A DNA stretch of 45,966 bases from Paulinella micropora (GCA_009731375.1 BJOX01000340.1:319471-365436), one strand, 5' to 3'; positions 8,782-16,983 are shown, counted from the first letter of the stretch. The notes: generated from the sequence alone by a model not told the origin. Made by a program: numbers and translations.

Positions 8782-9087
8782 TTAAATTTTCGTTGTCGCC
8801 TTCCTCTTTTTGCGCCTGGCCGCCTTCGGCTTGAAGGCCGGCACACTGGAGTTGTTCTTCTTCTTCTTGGTCAGGGCCAACAGATAGCGCGTGTACTCGA
8901 CCGGGTCGTGGTGGTGCTGCTCGACCGGGTCCGGTGGCGGTGCTGCTGCCGCTGGTGCTGGTGCTGGTACTCTTCTGCCGTGGACACCGACGCGCGGCCC
9001 GCGAGGGTGTGGTCCGTAACGCGCCCTGGCAACATCTACGCGATGTTTGACTCGGCCGACCATGTTGTTTTTTACTTCCTTCTCCAT
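8782..9087 (-). CDS. Small basic protein with Pro/Ala-rich middle, 101 aa
   Basis: Arg/Lys-rich ends (GRVKHRVDVARARYG and KPKAARRKKRKATTK) flank a Pro/Ala-rich hinge. A box GCCTGAAGATTAAAAAAAA at 9099-9117, read on the minus strand, matches the candidate promoter pattern. The composition suggests a nucleic-acid-binding virion core protein, but it could also be a small regulatory protein. It lies between the SLATT-like and penton genes on the same strand. Confidence 0.6.
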   Translation of the reverse strand: MEKEVKNNMVGRVKHRVDVARARYGPHPRGPRVGVHGRRVPAPAPAAAAPPPDPVEQHHHDPVEYTRYLLALTKKKKNNSSVPAFKPKAARRKKRKATTKI

Positions 9088-9121
9088 CTCTTCTCTTCGC
9101 CTGAAGATTAAAAAAAATTCC

Positions 9122-9946
9122 TTACGCCTTGCTCAGCAGCATTTCCCAGTCTGCTCCGTTGAGGTCAACCTTGTCGCGCGTGTCCGGCGACACGACCTGG
9201 ATGTTGAGATACTTGGTCGGGCTAGGAAAGTAGACGTACTGGTCGTGCCTGTCCTGCGCAGAAGACTGGTAGCCACCGCTCGAGGCCAAGAACGGAATGA
9301 TCAGGCTGGCCGAGTGATCCTTGGTGCCGCGCGTGACGCTGCTGCCGTTCCACACTTCGTAGAAGCCGCCGACCGAGTAGGCCAAACTCGAGCACTCCTT
9401 GATCCGGATGCCAAGGCTAGTCGGCAGGCCCAGCGCCACCACGCTGGGCAAGACCCTGGTCTGCCCCGGAGTCAGCTGTGCCGCCGCGTCCTGTGCCGAA
9501 GTCTCGAAGCCGAGCACCGCGTGCGCGCTGTCCGTATTGGATTGCCTGCAGTAGATCGTGAACTCGGCGCCGGCGCTCAACGTAAACTGCAGCTTGAGGT
9601 GGGTATCGAGGTACGTGATGCCGATCGTCTGCCCGGGCTGCACGTACCCTTCGTTGATCAGCAAACTCTGCAGCGCGTCCGCCAGGGTCTCACCGGTGTA
9701 ATTCTGCGATGGGATCGTAATGGTCACGTCGCCCGTGGCCGTGCTGGTTAGGTACAACTTGTTGTTTTTCGAATTCACGTTGTATAGCGCGTTGGGCACC
9801 GTGGCCCAAATGAGCTTGTACCGGCCCTCGATAGCCTCCGACAAGGGCAGCCGGAACTCTGCTGAATCGCCCACTCCCTGTACCCTGTCCCGGTCCTTGC
9901 TCCTGACCAGCAGGTTCATTTTGCTAATGTTGCGCAGGGAGCTCAT
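9122..9946 (-). CDS. Minor capsid (penton) protein, single jelly roll, 274 aa
   Basis: The N-terminal signature of penton proteins of polinton-like and related viruses is present: NLLVRSKDRDRVQG, FRLPLSEAIEGRYKL, ATVPNALYNVN and NNKLYLT, followed by a TITIPSQNYTGETLADALQS strand-loop typical of the fold. The protein would occupy the five-fold vertices and form homopentamers. The ATG at 9946 is chosen because the frame extends upstream only with a TTG. The gene is divergent from 10003-11187 across 56 bp holding A/T tracts. Length fits a single jelly roll. Confidence 0.85.
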   Translation of the reverse strand: MSSLRNISKMNLLVRSKDRDRVQGVGDSAEFRLPLSEAIEGRYKLIWATVPNALYNVNSKNNKLYLTSTATGDVTITIPSQNYTGETLADALQSLLINEGYVQPGQTIGITYLDTHLKLQFTLSAGAEFTIYCRQSNTDSAHAVLGFETSAQDAAAQLTPGQTRVLPSVVALGLPTSLGIRIKECSSLAYSVGGFYEVWNGSSVTRGTKDHSASLIIPFLASSGGYQSSAQDRHDQYVYFPSPTKYLNIQVVSPDTRDKVDLNGADWEMLLSKA

Positions 9947-10002
9947 TGTTTGTACCAAAAAAACTTATTTTCCTGGTCACTAACTACTAACAGAATAAAA
10001 AA

Positions 10003-11187
10003 ATGTCGCTGACGCTCGGCGGCACGAAACGGCTGCGGCTGGAGGACACCATCGAGACCAAGCCGTTGCCCTCCATGACCACGGCCTTTGGAGAGCACAA
10101 GGTCGCGTACCCCACGCCGCTCTTGCAGGAGGCTTTCCCTTACGCCGGCTCGCTCAACCCGCGCAAGTTCACTACCTCTGGCACGGTGGCCTGCGCCAAC
10201 GGCCTGGTGTCGCTGAGCGGCACGGCCCAGGCCCAGAGCCTCAGGCGCTGCAAGTACCGCGCGGGGCAAGGGCTGGTCTGCCGCTTCACTGCCATCTTTC
10301 CTGCGGCGGTGAATGTGGCCAATACGGCGCTGGCGGGCATTGGCGACGACTCCAACGGGTTCTTCTTCGTGCAGGACCAGACACAGTCCAACCGGCTGCG
10401 CATCCTGCACCGCAACGCGGGCGTGGACACGCACATCGACCAAAAGAACTGGAACCTGGATACCTGCCTCGGCAGTGACAGCTTGGACCGCAAGGACTGG
10501 TCGAAGGGCAATATCTTTGAAGTCAAATTCCAGTACCTGGGCTTTGGCGCCATCGTCTTCTCGACCGAGCGGCAGCTGGACGGCGCCCTCGTGCCGGTGC
10601 ACCGCATACGCTACGCGGGTGCCAATACCCTGCCGTCGCTGTCGAACGCTTCGCTGCCTTTCCGTCTGCAGACGATTGGCGCGAGCGCACAGCTGCGCAG
10701 CGCCTCGGTCGGTGTCTTTGTCGAGGGCTTTGTGCGACAGCTTGGCCTGACCTTTGCTCGTCCCACCATGCAGACCATCGGCGCCACCGAACAGAACGTG
10801 CTGACCATCCGCAACAAGACCTTGATTGGGGCCCTGGCCAACAACGACGTGCTGTACCCGCTGCTGCTGACGGTCGCCGTCGTAAGCGGCACGAAACCAG
10901 TGACCCTGCGCGTGCTGACCCAGGCCACGTTTGGCAGCGCGCCGACCTACGCGAACCACGACTCGGCCGCTTCTAATACCGAGTACAGCACGAGCTTGGT
11001 GAACGTCAGTGGCGGCAATGCGGCCGCGGCGTGCGTCGTGTCCTCGACCGGGTCGGCCGCCGCTTCGCTAGACTTGAGCAAGCTGGACATCAACGTTGGG
11101 CCCGGAGAAGTGCTGTGTCTGGCCGCCTCGACCACTACAGGCAGTGCCGACGTGTACGTGAGCCTCAGTTGGTATGAGGACGTATAA
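10003..11187 (+). CDS. Virion structural protein with lectin-like domain, 394 aa
   Basis: The ATG follows immediately after AGAATAAAAAA. After a basic KRLRLEDT segment (residues 9-16) comes a domain with GIGDDSNGFFFVQ, LRILHRN, WNLDTCLGSDSLDRKDWSKG, NIFEVKFQYLGFGAIVFS and VHRIRYAGANT. This pattern belongs to a structural-protein family shared by phages and large eukaryotic viruses, probably a concanavalin/laminin-G-like fold. The C-terminal 130 residues are beta-rich (LLLTVAVVSGTKPVTLRVL). It probably forms part of a surface fibre or capsid decoration. It is divergent from the penton gene, which supports a virion role. Family recognised by pattern only. Confidence 0.75.
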   Translation: MSLTLGGTKRLRLEDTIETKPLPSMTTAFGEHKVAYPTPLLQEAFPYAGSLNPRKFTTSGTVACANGLVSLSGTAQAQSLRRCKYRAGQGLVCRFTAIFPAAVNVANTALAGIGDDSNGFFFVQDQTQSNRLRILHRNAGVDTHIDQKNWNLDTCLGSDSLDRKDWSKGNIFEVKFQYLGFGAIVFSTERQLDGALVPVHRIRYAGANTLPSLSNASLPFRLQTIGASAQLRSASVGVFVEGFVRQLGLTFARPTMQTIGATEQNVLTIRNKTLIGALANNDVLYPLLLTVAVVSGTKPVTLRVLTQATFGSAPTYANHDSAASNTEYSTSLVNVSGGNAAAACVVSSTGSAAASLDLSKLDINVGPGEVLCLAASTTTGSADVYVSLSWYEDV

Positions 11188-11235
11188 AAAAAGAAAGTTC
11201 GTCTCGTATTAAAACAAAAGGAAAGATACACGAAA

Positions 11236-11883
11236 ATGAAAAAAGTGGTATCAATCGACCCTGGGCTGAGAAATCTGGGAGTGGTAGTGCTCACAAAGGA
11301 CAACAGCACCAACGCTATCACCGTCACGTATGCCAGCGTTTTAGACATCGCCAGACAGGACGACATCGACAGCTTCAAGACAAAATCGCTGTTTGCGTGC
11401 CTTAGCGCGATTGAGGAACTGTACAACGCCGACGTCTGTGTTATCGAGGACCAAAATTTCGGGAGAGCAAACACAAACCCGTCAAATCTGCTTATCCAAG
11501 CGGCGGCCGGTGCAACTATGCTCGGCCTCGGTGCCAAGGAGCTGCTCTATTATGCCTCTAGTTTCAAGTTCTCGTGCTTCTTCTCGTTGACACCGGCCAT
11601 GTCCGGACGGATCAAGGGCAAATTCAAGTTACAGTCCAGGGTGCTGGCACAGAATTTAATAGAATCGTTCAACGTCACTGGCGAGACTAAATGCCTCAGC
11701 GAAAACGAGCACCTCTCGGATGCCTTTGGTCTCGCGTTCTGTGCGCTGGTTAGATCGAACGCACGAGGACAGGGCGTCCAGCGGGGAGTGCCTCGCTCGC
11801 TGCCGATACCTGTTCCGAGTGGGGTGCAGACGCAGAAGAAGGAGCAGGAGCAGCCGCCTTCTGTTGGTTCCATTTCGAGCTGA
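11236..11883 (+). CDS. RuvC/A22-type Holliday junction resolvase, 215 aa
   Basis: RNase H-fold endonuclease that cuts four-way junctions and resolves replicative concatemers. The four acidic sites are visible: SIDPGLRNLGVVVL (D at residue 7), VIEDQNF (about residue 74), and the closing EHLSDAFGLAFCAL with its acidic residues at about 158-162. KLQSR lies between. The N-terminal ~170 residues match the family; the last ~45, rich in Pro/Gln/Arg, look like a tail and overlap the opposite-strand YABBY-like gene (11750-11883). The start follows a CGTATTAAAACAAAAGG tract. Confidence 0.88.
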   Translation: MKKVVSIDPGLRNLGVVVLTKDNSTNAITVTYASVLDIARQDDIDSFKTKSLFACLSAIEELYNADVCVIEDQNFGRANTNPSNLLIQAAAGATMLGLGAKELLYYASSFKFSCFFSLTPAMSGRIKGKFKLQSRVLAQNLIESFNVTGETKCLSENEHLSDAFGLAFCALVRSNARGQGVQRGVPRSLPIPVPSGVQTQKKEQEQPPSVGSISS

Positions 11884-12098
11884 TGTACGCCATGCGCTCC
11901 TTGTGTTGCATCGCCTTGACCTCGGGCGTGGCCATCTGGTCCTTGAAGAACTATAAACAACAAAAAGCATGATTTCCAGGCAAAAATAACGTCTCGTGAC
12001 TGTGTTACCTGGTTATACGCGGATGGCGCCCTGTGCTTCTTTTCCTTGACAGGAGCAGTGGTGGCGTGGCCGCAAGTCGCGCAGTTGCTGGAAGACAT
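11750..12098 (-). CDS. YABBY/HMG-like transcription factor, spliced, 96 aa
   Basis: Two exons: 12098-12009 and 11950-11750, with a 58-bp GT-AG intron at 11951-12008. The predicted 96-residue protein has a short Cys motif (CATCGH), a basic KEKKHRAPSAYNQ segment, then FFKDQM and a helix with HKERMAYISSKW. RAPSAYN.FFK..M plus HKERF..A...W is the signature of the YABBY/HMG-box-like DNA-binding domain known from plants and some large DNA viruses. The motif is continuous only when the intron is removed, which is the main evidence for splicing. It overlaps the resolvase tail antisense by 134 bp. A candidate promoter box lies at 12133-12152. Confidence 0.8.
11951..12008 (-). other. Spliceosomal intron in the YABBY-like gene
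   Basis: Read on the minus strand it starts GTAACACAG and ends TTGTTTATAG, 58 bp. Removal joins AYNQ to FFKD in phase 0 and restores a recognised domain. Confidence 0.8.
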
Positions 12099-12247
12099 CT
12101 CTGGTTTTGCCTTTGTTCTTTGGTAACAAAAGGGTGACAGAGGATTAATTTTCTGCACTGCCTTTTGAATGGAGACAATTCAAATAGTCCGGCCGGGACC
12201 CGAATTCAAAAAAAGCCGCGGGCGCGGCCTTGCCACGTTCATAAAAG

Positions 12248-13009
12248 ATGACTTCGAAGATGACAGAGGCCGAGCGACGGGCCGTGGACGCCCTGATCGA
12301 CCGCAGGTTCAAGAGCCCCGCGTTCAACGACATCGCGCCGACGATACCCGAACTGCTGGCGGGCTGTGTTCCGGTGACCGCGCGCAACAGCCAGCTCGTC
12401 GTGCACGAGGGCAGCGGCCAGGTCTTCTGTGTGCCCGCCCCCTTTGTGTCGTGCTCGTTCCTCGACCTGGCCGTCCTGGTGCAACCGGTGGCGCGGCAGG
12501 TCATCTGCGCGGTGGCAGCGGAGCACTTGGCGCTGCGGTTGTTAGACCGGCATCTGCCCAACGACCTCGTCGGCCTCGTCACCGAGTTCGTGCGCCCCGT
12601 GCGCTATGAGCCCTTGCCGGCCGGCGCCTGGTCCACCGGCTGCGACCGACAGCAGCAGAGCGTGTTTTTCAACATCCAGCTGCCTTTATTAGACCTCGGC
12701 GGCCTGGGGCTGGCCGAGCGGTTTTACGAACCGTACCCGAGCGCCGGCCCGTTCGTGCCCCAGCTGGCGCAGGCCGTCGCCTCTCGGCGGCAGCGCTACT
12801 GGGCAGCCGCCGAACAAAATCTAAACGAGCGCTTGAGGGTGTTTTTCGGCCAAGTAGATAACCTTATTAAACAGTTTCTGTCTTACGCTTGCACCACTTG
12901 TTGTTCGTCCGGACACCGAACCGGAAAGTACAGGATGCATGCGCACCCGACCACCCCTATCACAATAACGGCGACAATCGCGGCCACGAGCGGTTCCATT
13001 TTCCTTTAG
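12248..13009 (+). CDS. Unknown protein with F-box-like helix, 253 aa
   Basis: The ATG at 12248 follows TTCATAAAAG. The N-terminus is helical and acidic-basic (MTEAERRAVDALIDRRF). LPNDLVGLVTEFV at about residues 105-117 looks like an F-box core helix pair. The rest is not recognised. The last 40 residues are odd (Thr/Ile-rich, TTPITITATIAATSG), because this stretch also encodes a small membrane peptide on the other strand (12883-12999), so part of this C-terminus may be a by-product. It converges on the capsid gene 31 bp away. Confidence 0.6.
   Translation: MTSKMTEAERRAVDALIDRRFKSPAFNDIAPTIPELLAGCVPVTARNSQLVVHEGSGQVFCVPAPFVSCSFLDLAVLVQPVARQVICAVAAEHLALRLLDRHLPNDLVGLVTEFVRPVRYEPLPAGAWSTGCDRQQQSVFFNIQLPLLDLGGLGLAERFYEPYPSAGPFVPQLAQAVASRRQRYWAAAEQNLNERLRVFFGQVDNLIKQFLSYACTTCCSSGHRTGKYRMHAHPTTPITITATIAATSGSIFL
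12883..12999 (-). CDS. 38-aa single-pass membrane peptide
   Basis: A short ORF encodes four residues (MEPL), a clean TM helix (VAAIVAVIVIGVVGCACILYF), and a basic then acidic tail (PVRCPDEQQ). The ATG at 12999 follows TTTATAAATTAAAAGGCTAAAGGAAAA, a tract like those before other viral genes. It overlaps the 3' end of the opposite gene by 117 bp and lies just beyond the capsid stop, in the same direction as the capsid gene. It may be a small virion or inner-membrane protein. Confidence 0.6.
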   Translation of the reverse strand: MEPLVAAIVAVIVIGVVGCACILYFPVRCPDEQQVVQA

Positions 13010-13040
13010 CCTTTTAATTTATAAAAAAAATATACTTGTT

Positions 13041-14822
13041 TTAGTTGTGGACTGCCATGGCCTCCAGGCGCCCGTTGCCCTCGTGCAGGTGGCGGAAGTA
13101 GGCGGAGTAGATGCAGACATCATACACGCCCGAGCGGAACCCGCGCTTGCCTGGCGTGTAGGTCTTGGGCAAGTACCACTGCTCACCGAGCCTTTCGGCC
13201 AGGGACTGGTCGTCCAGCGTGATTGTGAACTTCAGCAGGTCGTCCTTGCCGCAGATCAAGGGCTGGTCGTTGAGGTCAGTGAAAGTAGCGACCACCGAGA
13301 CGGTGGCGGCCTGGACGTTGGCGGCCGTGCCGGTCTTGCTCGCCAGCGAGATCTTGATGCCCTTGCTCTTGAGGTACGAGTTTTTAGACAAAAGCGTGTT
13401 GATATTGGTCCAGGCACCCGTCGCGGGCATCTCGTAGTGCCACATGCTGGAGTTAACGGCTGCCAGCGTCTTGTCCTCGTCGACGTCCGCGATCGCTAGG
13501 ACCACGCCCTCGTACCGGAACGTCATCCGGTTGCTGCTAGTGACGGTGATGCTGACGGACGGCGCCAGCTCCAGCGTGGTCTCGGTCGGCGCGGCGGCAG
13601 TGTTGAACACGAGGCGTTCCCGTGCTCCTACAAAGTGCTTATAGCCGTCCATCTCGCCGTCGAGCATGCCCCGCAAATCGTTCGAGAACGGAATCACATA
13701 CACGTTGTTGCTGTTGGCAAAGACTTCGTTGAACAGTTCGTTGGCCGTGTGCTCCCTAAAATAGCGCTCGTTCACGGGGGTGCCCTGACCAAGCTGGCTG
13801 CGCCCTTGCACGTCTTCCAGATCGATCGTCGCGGTGTCTCCGAGTGCGTCGCACTTGAGCAGACGCCCGGTCGCTTCGTAGGCGCGGTCGGGGTTGTAGG
13901 TGACGGCATCGGCGCTGTAGCCGGTCTGGAGGCCCGAGCGGCGCAGGTACACGAACAACGCTCCGCATCGGTGGTTGAACTGGTCAAGGTCAACAACGAC
14001 TCTGGACGACGGCTGCATCACTTTGCCGTGATCAATGAACTGTACGTAGTCCAGGTACTGGTGGCGCACGGTCTTGCCGATCTTGTCCGGGTGCTTGCCC
14101 ACCAGCAGACCGTTGGGCATGATCGTGGACGAGGAGATCAGGCGCACTTCCTCCAGCGTCGCGGTACAAGGGACGGCCAGCGCCGTCTGGTCCTCGACGA
14201 AGATCGAGCCGCGCGGGTAGAAGCGGACCTCCAGGTCTCCCCTCAGGTGGCTCAAATCGAGGTCGAGGCCGTTGATCAACAAGTGAACAATAGGAAGGTA
14301 GAACCACTGGACATCGCCGCTGCGCCACACGCGCGAGCTCAGGCGGCCGTACATGTTCTGGTTGAACATGTCGTTGATGCTCGCCAACGCCTCTTGGCTC
14401 AGGGTGTTCAGCAGCAAGTGCAAGACATCGCCGTAGTATCTAGCCAGCTCTTGCCCGCTGGCCCTTTCGTAGATTTCGATACGATCGAACCAAAGGGGCA
14501 CTGGCAGGACACGGGAGTCGGTCGGCGTGCCGGTGGCCGCAAACTTGATCTCGAAGCGAAGGGTGGCGTCCTGGATGGCTCCCGGGGACTTGTTATCGAG
14601 GATGAACGAGAAGTAGGCGGTGTTATCGAGCGCGGCGGTGTTGGGCTTGGGCGTCATGATGGTCTGCGTCCAGACGGGGCGCGTGGGCATCTTGACGACA
14701 TGCTTCGGGGCAACCACGACCGCGGCGCCGGTCTTGGCGTCGCGGTCATTGGCCTGCACGAGCTTCTGTCTCTTATTGGTGTATGCCATGAACGCGGCGT
14801 CCGCCTCTCTTCCTCGTAGCAT
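13041..14822 (-). CDS. Major capsid protein, double jelly roll, 593 aa
   Basis: Hexon-type capsid protein whose trimers form the icosahedral shell. Family features: WTQTIMTPKPN, YFSFILDNKSPGAIQDATLRFEI near residues 55-95, PVPLWFDRIEIYERASGQELARYYGDVLH (about 105-135), a WFYLPI...LINGLDLDLSHLRGDLEVRFYPR block, and a C-terminal CIYSAYFRHLHEGNGRLE. These match polinton-like-virus capsid proteins in arrangement; length fits a double jelly roll. An in-frame ATG at 14789 (MAYTNKRQKL) is an equally good start; the 11 extra residues from 14822 are not conserved-looking. A promoter-like box (GGCAACCAGAAAATAAAAAT) lies at 14850-14869, and an out-of-frame ATG falls between it and the start. Confidence 0.92.
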   Translation of the reverse strand: MLRGREADAAFMAYTNKRQKLVQANDRDAKTGAAVVVAPKHVVKMPTRPVWTQTIMTPKPNTAALDNTAYFSFILDNKSPGAIQDATLRFEIKFAATGTPTDSRVLPVPLWFDRIEIYERASGQELARYYGDVLHLLLNTLSQEALASINDMFNQNMYGRLSSRVWRSGDVQWFYLPIVHLLINGLDLDLSHLRGDLEVRFYPRGSIFVEDQTALAVPCTATLEEVRLISSSTIMPNGLLVGKHPDKIGKTVRHQYLDYVQFIDHGKVMQPSSRVVVDLDQFNHRCGALFVYLRRSGLQTGYSADAVTYNPDRAYEATGRLLKCDALGDTATIDLEDVQGRSQLGQGTPVNERYFREHTANELFNEVFANSNNVYVIPFSNDLRGMLDGEMDGYKHFVGARERLVFNTAAAPTETTLELAPSVSITVTSSNRMTFRYEGVVLAIADVDEDKTLAAVNSSMWHYEMPATGAWTNINTLLSKNSYLKSKGIKISLASKTGTAANVQAATVSVVATFTDLNDQPLICGKDDLLKFTITLDDQSLAERLGEQWYLPKTYTPGKRGFRSGVYDVCIYSAYFRHLHEGNGRLEAMAVHN

Positions 14823-14849
14823 CTCGGTGTCGGTTTGGTTGATACATAA

Positions 14850-14869
14850 GGCAACCAGAAAATAAAAAT
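14850..14869 (-). promoter_or_regulatory. Candidate promoter box upstream of the capsid gene
   Basis: Read on the minus strand: ATTTTTATTTTCTGGTTGCC, 27 bp before the ATG at 14822. It matches the recurrent A/T-tract plus TTCTSTGG pattern. The same stretch holds the stop codon and AATAAA-type signal region of the next upstream gene. Confidence 0.5.
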
Positions 14870-14872
14870 AAT

Positions 14873-15154
14873 TTATTTTTTGCCTGACATGATCATGGCG
14901 GCCGAGATCGCGACGGCCCCGATCGCGAGCGGCACGGTCACGCCCATCGTGCGCGCGGTCTTCTGCCGGTCCTCCTTGTTGTGCTGCTTGTTCTCCCGGT
15001 CCTCATACTTGCGCCGGCCGATGCGCGCGCGCTTGGCGGCGTGCTCGTCGGCCTTGGTTTGCTTGGCCTCTTGCTTGGCCGTCTCTTTCTCTTGCCTTTC
15101 TTCCTTTTTCGCGGCCTGCTTGGCCGTCCGGCGTTCGCGAGCTCGCTTGCCCAT
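14873..15154 (-). CDS. Basic protein with C-terminal TM segment, 93 aa
   Basis: The first ~70 residues are a Lys/Arg/Glu/Ala-rich helix (GKRARERRTAKQAAKKEERQ and similar), followed by one TM segment (VTVPLAIGAVAISAAMIM) and a GKK end. The ATG at 15154 is used because it follows TTTTTTAAATAAAGC; upstream in-frame codons run into the next gene. The TAA stop is embedded in AAAAAATAAATTATTTTT, which also offers an AATAAA signal. A basic helix with a membrane anchor beside the capsid gene could tether DNA to an internal membrane or shell; that is inference. Confidence 0.7.
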   Translation of the reverse strand: MGKRARERRTAKQAAKKEERQEKETAKQEAKQTKADEHAAKRARIGRRKYEDRENKQHNKEDRQKTARTMGVTVPLAIGAVAISAAMIMSGKK

Positions 15155-15201
15155 CCGTAGAGCTTTATTTAAAAAACATTCGTGCGCAAGATTAAAATTT
15201 T

Positions 15202-15570
15202 TTAATACGTAATGACCGCACATATTTTTGCCAAGAGAGCAGCAATTTCTCCCAGGAAGGCTTGGTCCTGGCACAACTGTCTTTTAGCCACGAGGCGCTG
15301 CTGCAGCTGCTGGAGCTGCTGCGTGGGCGCGCGGAACTTGCAGGCGAGCTCGGCCCAGATTCCGGCCTCGGAGCGCACAAAGTCAGCGAGCTTGCCGTCC
15401 TTCCAGGCAGGCAAGAACCATGTCTGTACGGCCTCAACCTGCTGTTCAAGACCTAGTCTCTGCAGCTGCTTCAGTTCCTTGATCTCCTCGAGCCGCAACA
15501 GCCCGTACTTTTGGAACACCGTCTCCAGCGCACCGAACAGCTGCGACAGCGCTTGTCTCTTGGTCGACAT
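15202..15570 (-). CDS. Unknown helical protein, 122 aa
   Basis: A helical, Gln/Leu-rich protein (LEEIKELKQLQRLGLEQQVE and QQLQQLQQRLVAKRQL) with a short KYGLLRL segment. It overlaps the 3' half of the upstream membrane-protein gene by 125 bp in another frame. It is in the morphogenesis block, so a virion or assembly role is likely, but no family is recognised. Confidence 0.6.
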   Translation of the reverse strand: MSTKRQALSQLFGALETVFQKYGLLRLEEIKELKQLQRLGLEQQVEAVQTWFLPAWKDGKLADFVRSEAGIWAELACKFRAPTQQLQQLQQRLVAKRQLCQDQAFLGEIAALLAKICAVITY

Positions 15571-15718
15571 CGTCGAGTGGCACGTAGGCGTCTAGGTCGA
15601 CGGCGGGCGGCTTTTTTGCTCTTGCTCTTTTCAGCAGCACTAGCAGGACCGCTAGCACAAAGACCAGGATTCCCCACACGGCTAGGGCTTCTTCTGGTGT
15701 CACGACAGTCGTGGTCAT
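15446..15718 (-). CDS. Single-TM protein, 90 aa, 3' half overlapping the next gene
   Basis: The N-terminus TTTVVTPEEALAVWG leads into one TM helix (ILVFVLAVLLVLL) and a KRARAKKPP stop-transfer segment, then an acidic VDLDAYVPLDDVDQ stretch. The remaining ~40 residues are Ala/Gly/Arg-rich and read through the start of the 15202-15570 gene in another frame; they may be a by-product, or an intron may end the protein sooner. A box GGACCACAAGTTTTAATTTTT at 15732-15752 fits the candidate promoter pattern on the minus strand. Confidence 0.6.
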   Translation of the reverse strand: MTTTVVTPEEALAVWGILVFVLAVLLVLLKRARAKKPPAVDLDAYVPLDDVDQETSAVAAVRCAGDGVPKVRAVAARGDQGTEAAAETRS

Positions 15719-15763
15719 CTTCTTAAGTGAAGGACCACAAGTTTTAATTTTTGCTTTCTTTTG

Positions 15764-16234
15764 TTAGAAGCGGTAGTGGCCCTCGCCGGCCGGGTTTAGG
15801 TAGTTTTCGTAGGCGTATTGCGACACGACTTCTGAGAGCGCGCCGAGCATAAAGAGCTGCTTGCCCGTGTCACCGGACGCCATGTTCAGGCCGTAACCGG
15901 CCAGCAGGCCAGGCATCACGCTGTAGATCAGACCACCGCCGACAACGTGCAGGGCCAAGGAAGGGTAACGGGCCAGCCGGCCCTCTTGTGTTGAATTGAG
16001 CACTCTGGACTGCAGCACGTCCACGATCGTGGTCGTCGCGGCCGCGATGATGGCCATGCCTACCGACTTGCTGACGGTCACGCCTCTGAGCCCGGGCACG
16101 GCCGCAAAAGAAACGGGGGCGTCCTTTTGCACTAGTACCGGCGTCGCAAAGTAGGCGAACGCCGCGGCAGTAGCACTGCGCGCGATGTTCTCCATACTGA
16201 ACGTGTCGCTGACGGTCCCGGCAATCTCGTCCAT
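15764..16234 (-). CDS. Multi-pass membrane protein, 156 aa
   Basis: Hydrophobic stretches SATAAAFAYFATPVLV, VGMAIIAAATTTIVDVL, LALHVVGGGLIYSVMPGLLAGYG and QLFMLGALSEVVSQYAY suggest three to four membrane segments. The end NYLNPAGEGHYRF is polar. A promoter-like box lies at 16261-16282. It sits among capsid-associated genes, so it may be a virion membrane protein. No family named. Confidence 0.7.
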   Translation of the reverse strand: MDEIAGTVSDTFSMENIARSATAAAFAYFATPVLVQKDAPVSFAAVPGLRGVTVSKSVGMAIIAAATTTIVDVLQSRVLNSTQEGRLARYPSLALHVVGGGLIYSVMPGLLAGYGLNMASGDTGKQLFMLGALSEVVSQYAYENYLNPAGEGHYRF

Positions 16235-16260
16235 CTTGTTTGGTCCTCCGTATTAAAAAA

Positions 16261-16282
16261 CAGCGCCACAGAATTTAATATT
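16261..16282 (-). promoter_or_regulatory. Candidate promoter box
   Basis: On the minus strand an A/T tract ATATTAAATTCTGTGGCGCTG lies 27 bp before the ATG at 16234; one of the best matches to the recurrent pattern. Confidence 0.5.
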
Positions 16283-16290
16283 TTTTTTAT

Positions 16291-16947
16291 TTATTGATTT
16301 ACAGTCGGGGGGGCTGGGGTGTCTAGGTCCACCGCTGCCAGTACGGCAGAGGTGTTGCGGGCGTGCGCGATGGCCGCTGTTTGCGCCGTGATCAAGGCCA
16401 GCTCGGTGACTGGGTCGAGCCTCGTCATACCGATGCCGGCCTTGAGCTTGGCGCGTTCTAGCAAGAAGAGCCACCGCTCGTTGGCGAAGCACTCGTCAGT
16501 CATGCCGGAAATCTGGTAGCGAGTGCGGCTCGACACCAGGCGCTCCAAGCACGTCAGCCCTTGCTTCAAGGCCACGTTGGACATCTGGTCCACGGCCGAG
16601 TCGTCCAGCGCCTCTTCGGCGTCCTCCAAGATCGTGGGCAAACGCGCGCGGGCCACCTTGCGCAGCGCCCGCGGCTCGCAGGGGATCCCCGCCTTTTTGA
16701 GCTTGGGTGCAATCAGCTCCGATTTGCCGTAGGCGCACAGGAGCCGGTAGGCAGGGTCGTCGCGCAGGGGCACCGCCTCGGCCTCCTCAAACCGTGGCTG
16801 CGGCGGCGGCTGGCGTTCTTTGGCTGCCACGCGTCGTCTTTTCTTGGGAGGGGGCTGAGCAGGGGGAGGAGCCTCCGCTTGTTCTGGTGGCAATTCTTGC
16901 TTGCCGTCTTCCGCGGCCGGTGGCTCGAGATTGGCAAAGGGGTCCAT
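16291..16947 (-). CDS. Unknown protein with Pro-rich N-terminus and NLS-like segment, 218 aa
   Basis: Residues 1-60 are Pro/Glu-rich and disordered, with PPKKRRRVAAK resembling a monopartite nuclear localisation signal. Residues 60-205 are helical (YRLLCAYGKSELIAPKLKKAG, RYQISGMTDECFANERWLFL, LALITAQTAAIAHARNTSAV). It has the standard spacing to its neighbours in the minus-strand morphogenesis block. Function unknown; a nuclear assembly or DNA-associated role is possible. Confidence 0.7.
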   Translation of the reverse strand: MDPFANLEPPAAEDGKQELPPEQAEAPPPAQPPPKKRRRVAAKERQPPPQPRFEEAEAVPLRDDPAYRLLCAYGKSELIAPKLKKAGIPCEPRALRKVARARLPTILEDAEEALDDSAVDQMSNVALKQGLTCLERLVSSRTRYQISGMTDECFANERWLFLLERAKLKAGIGMTRLDPVTELALITAQTAAIAHARNTSAVLAAVDLDTPAPPTVNQ

Positions 16948-16983
16948 CCGTTATACAAAAGAAGGGGCTCACAACTTTCTTTT

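Noticed and set aside
13635-14819. Plus-strand ORF antisense to the capsid gene
   Set aside because: Shadow of a GC-rich coding region; the minus strand has a clear capsid family pattern.
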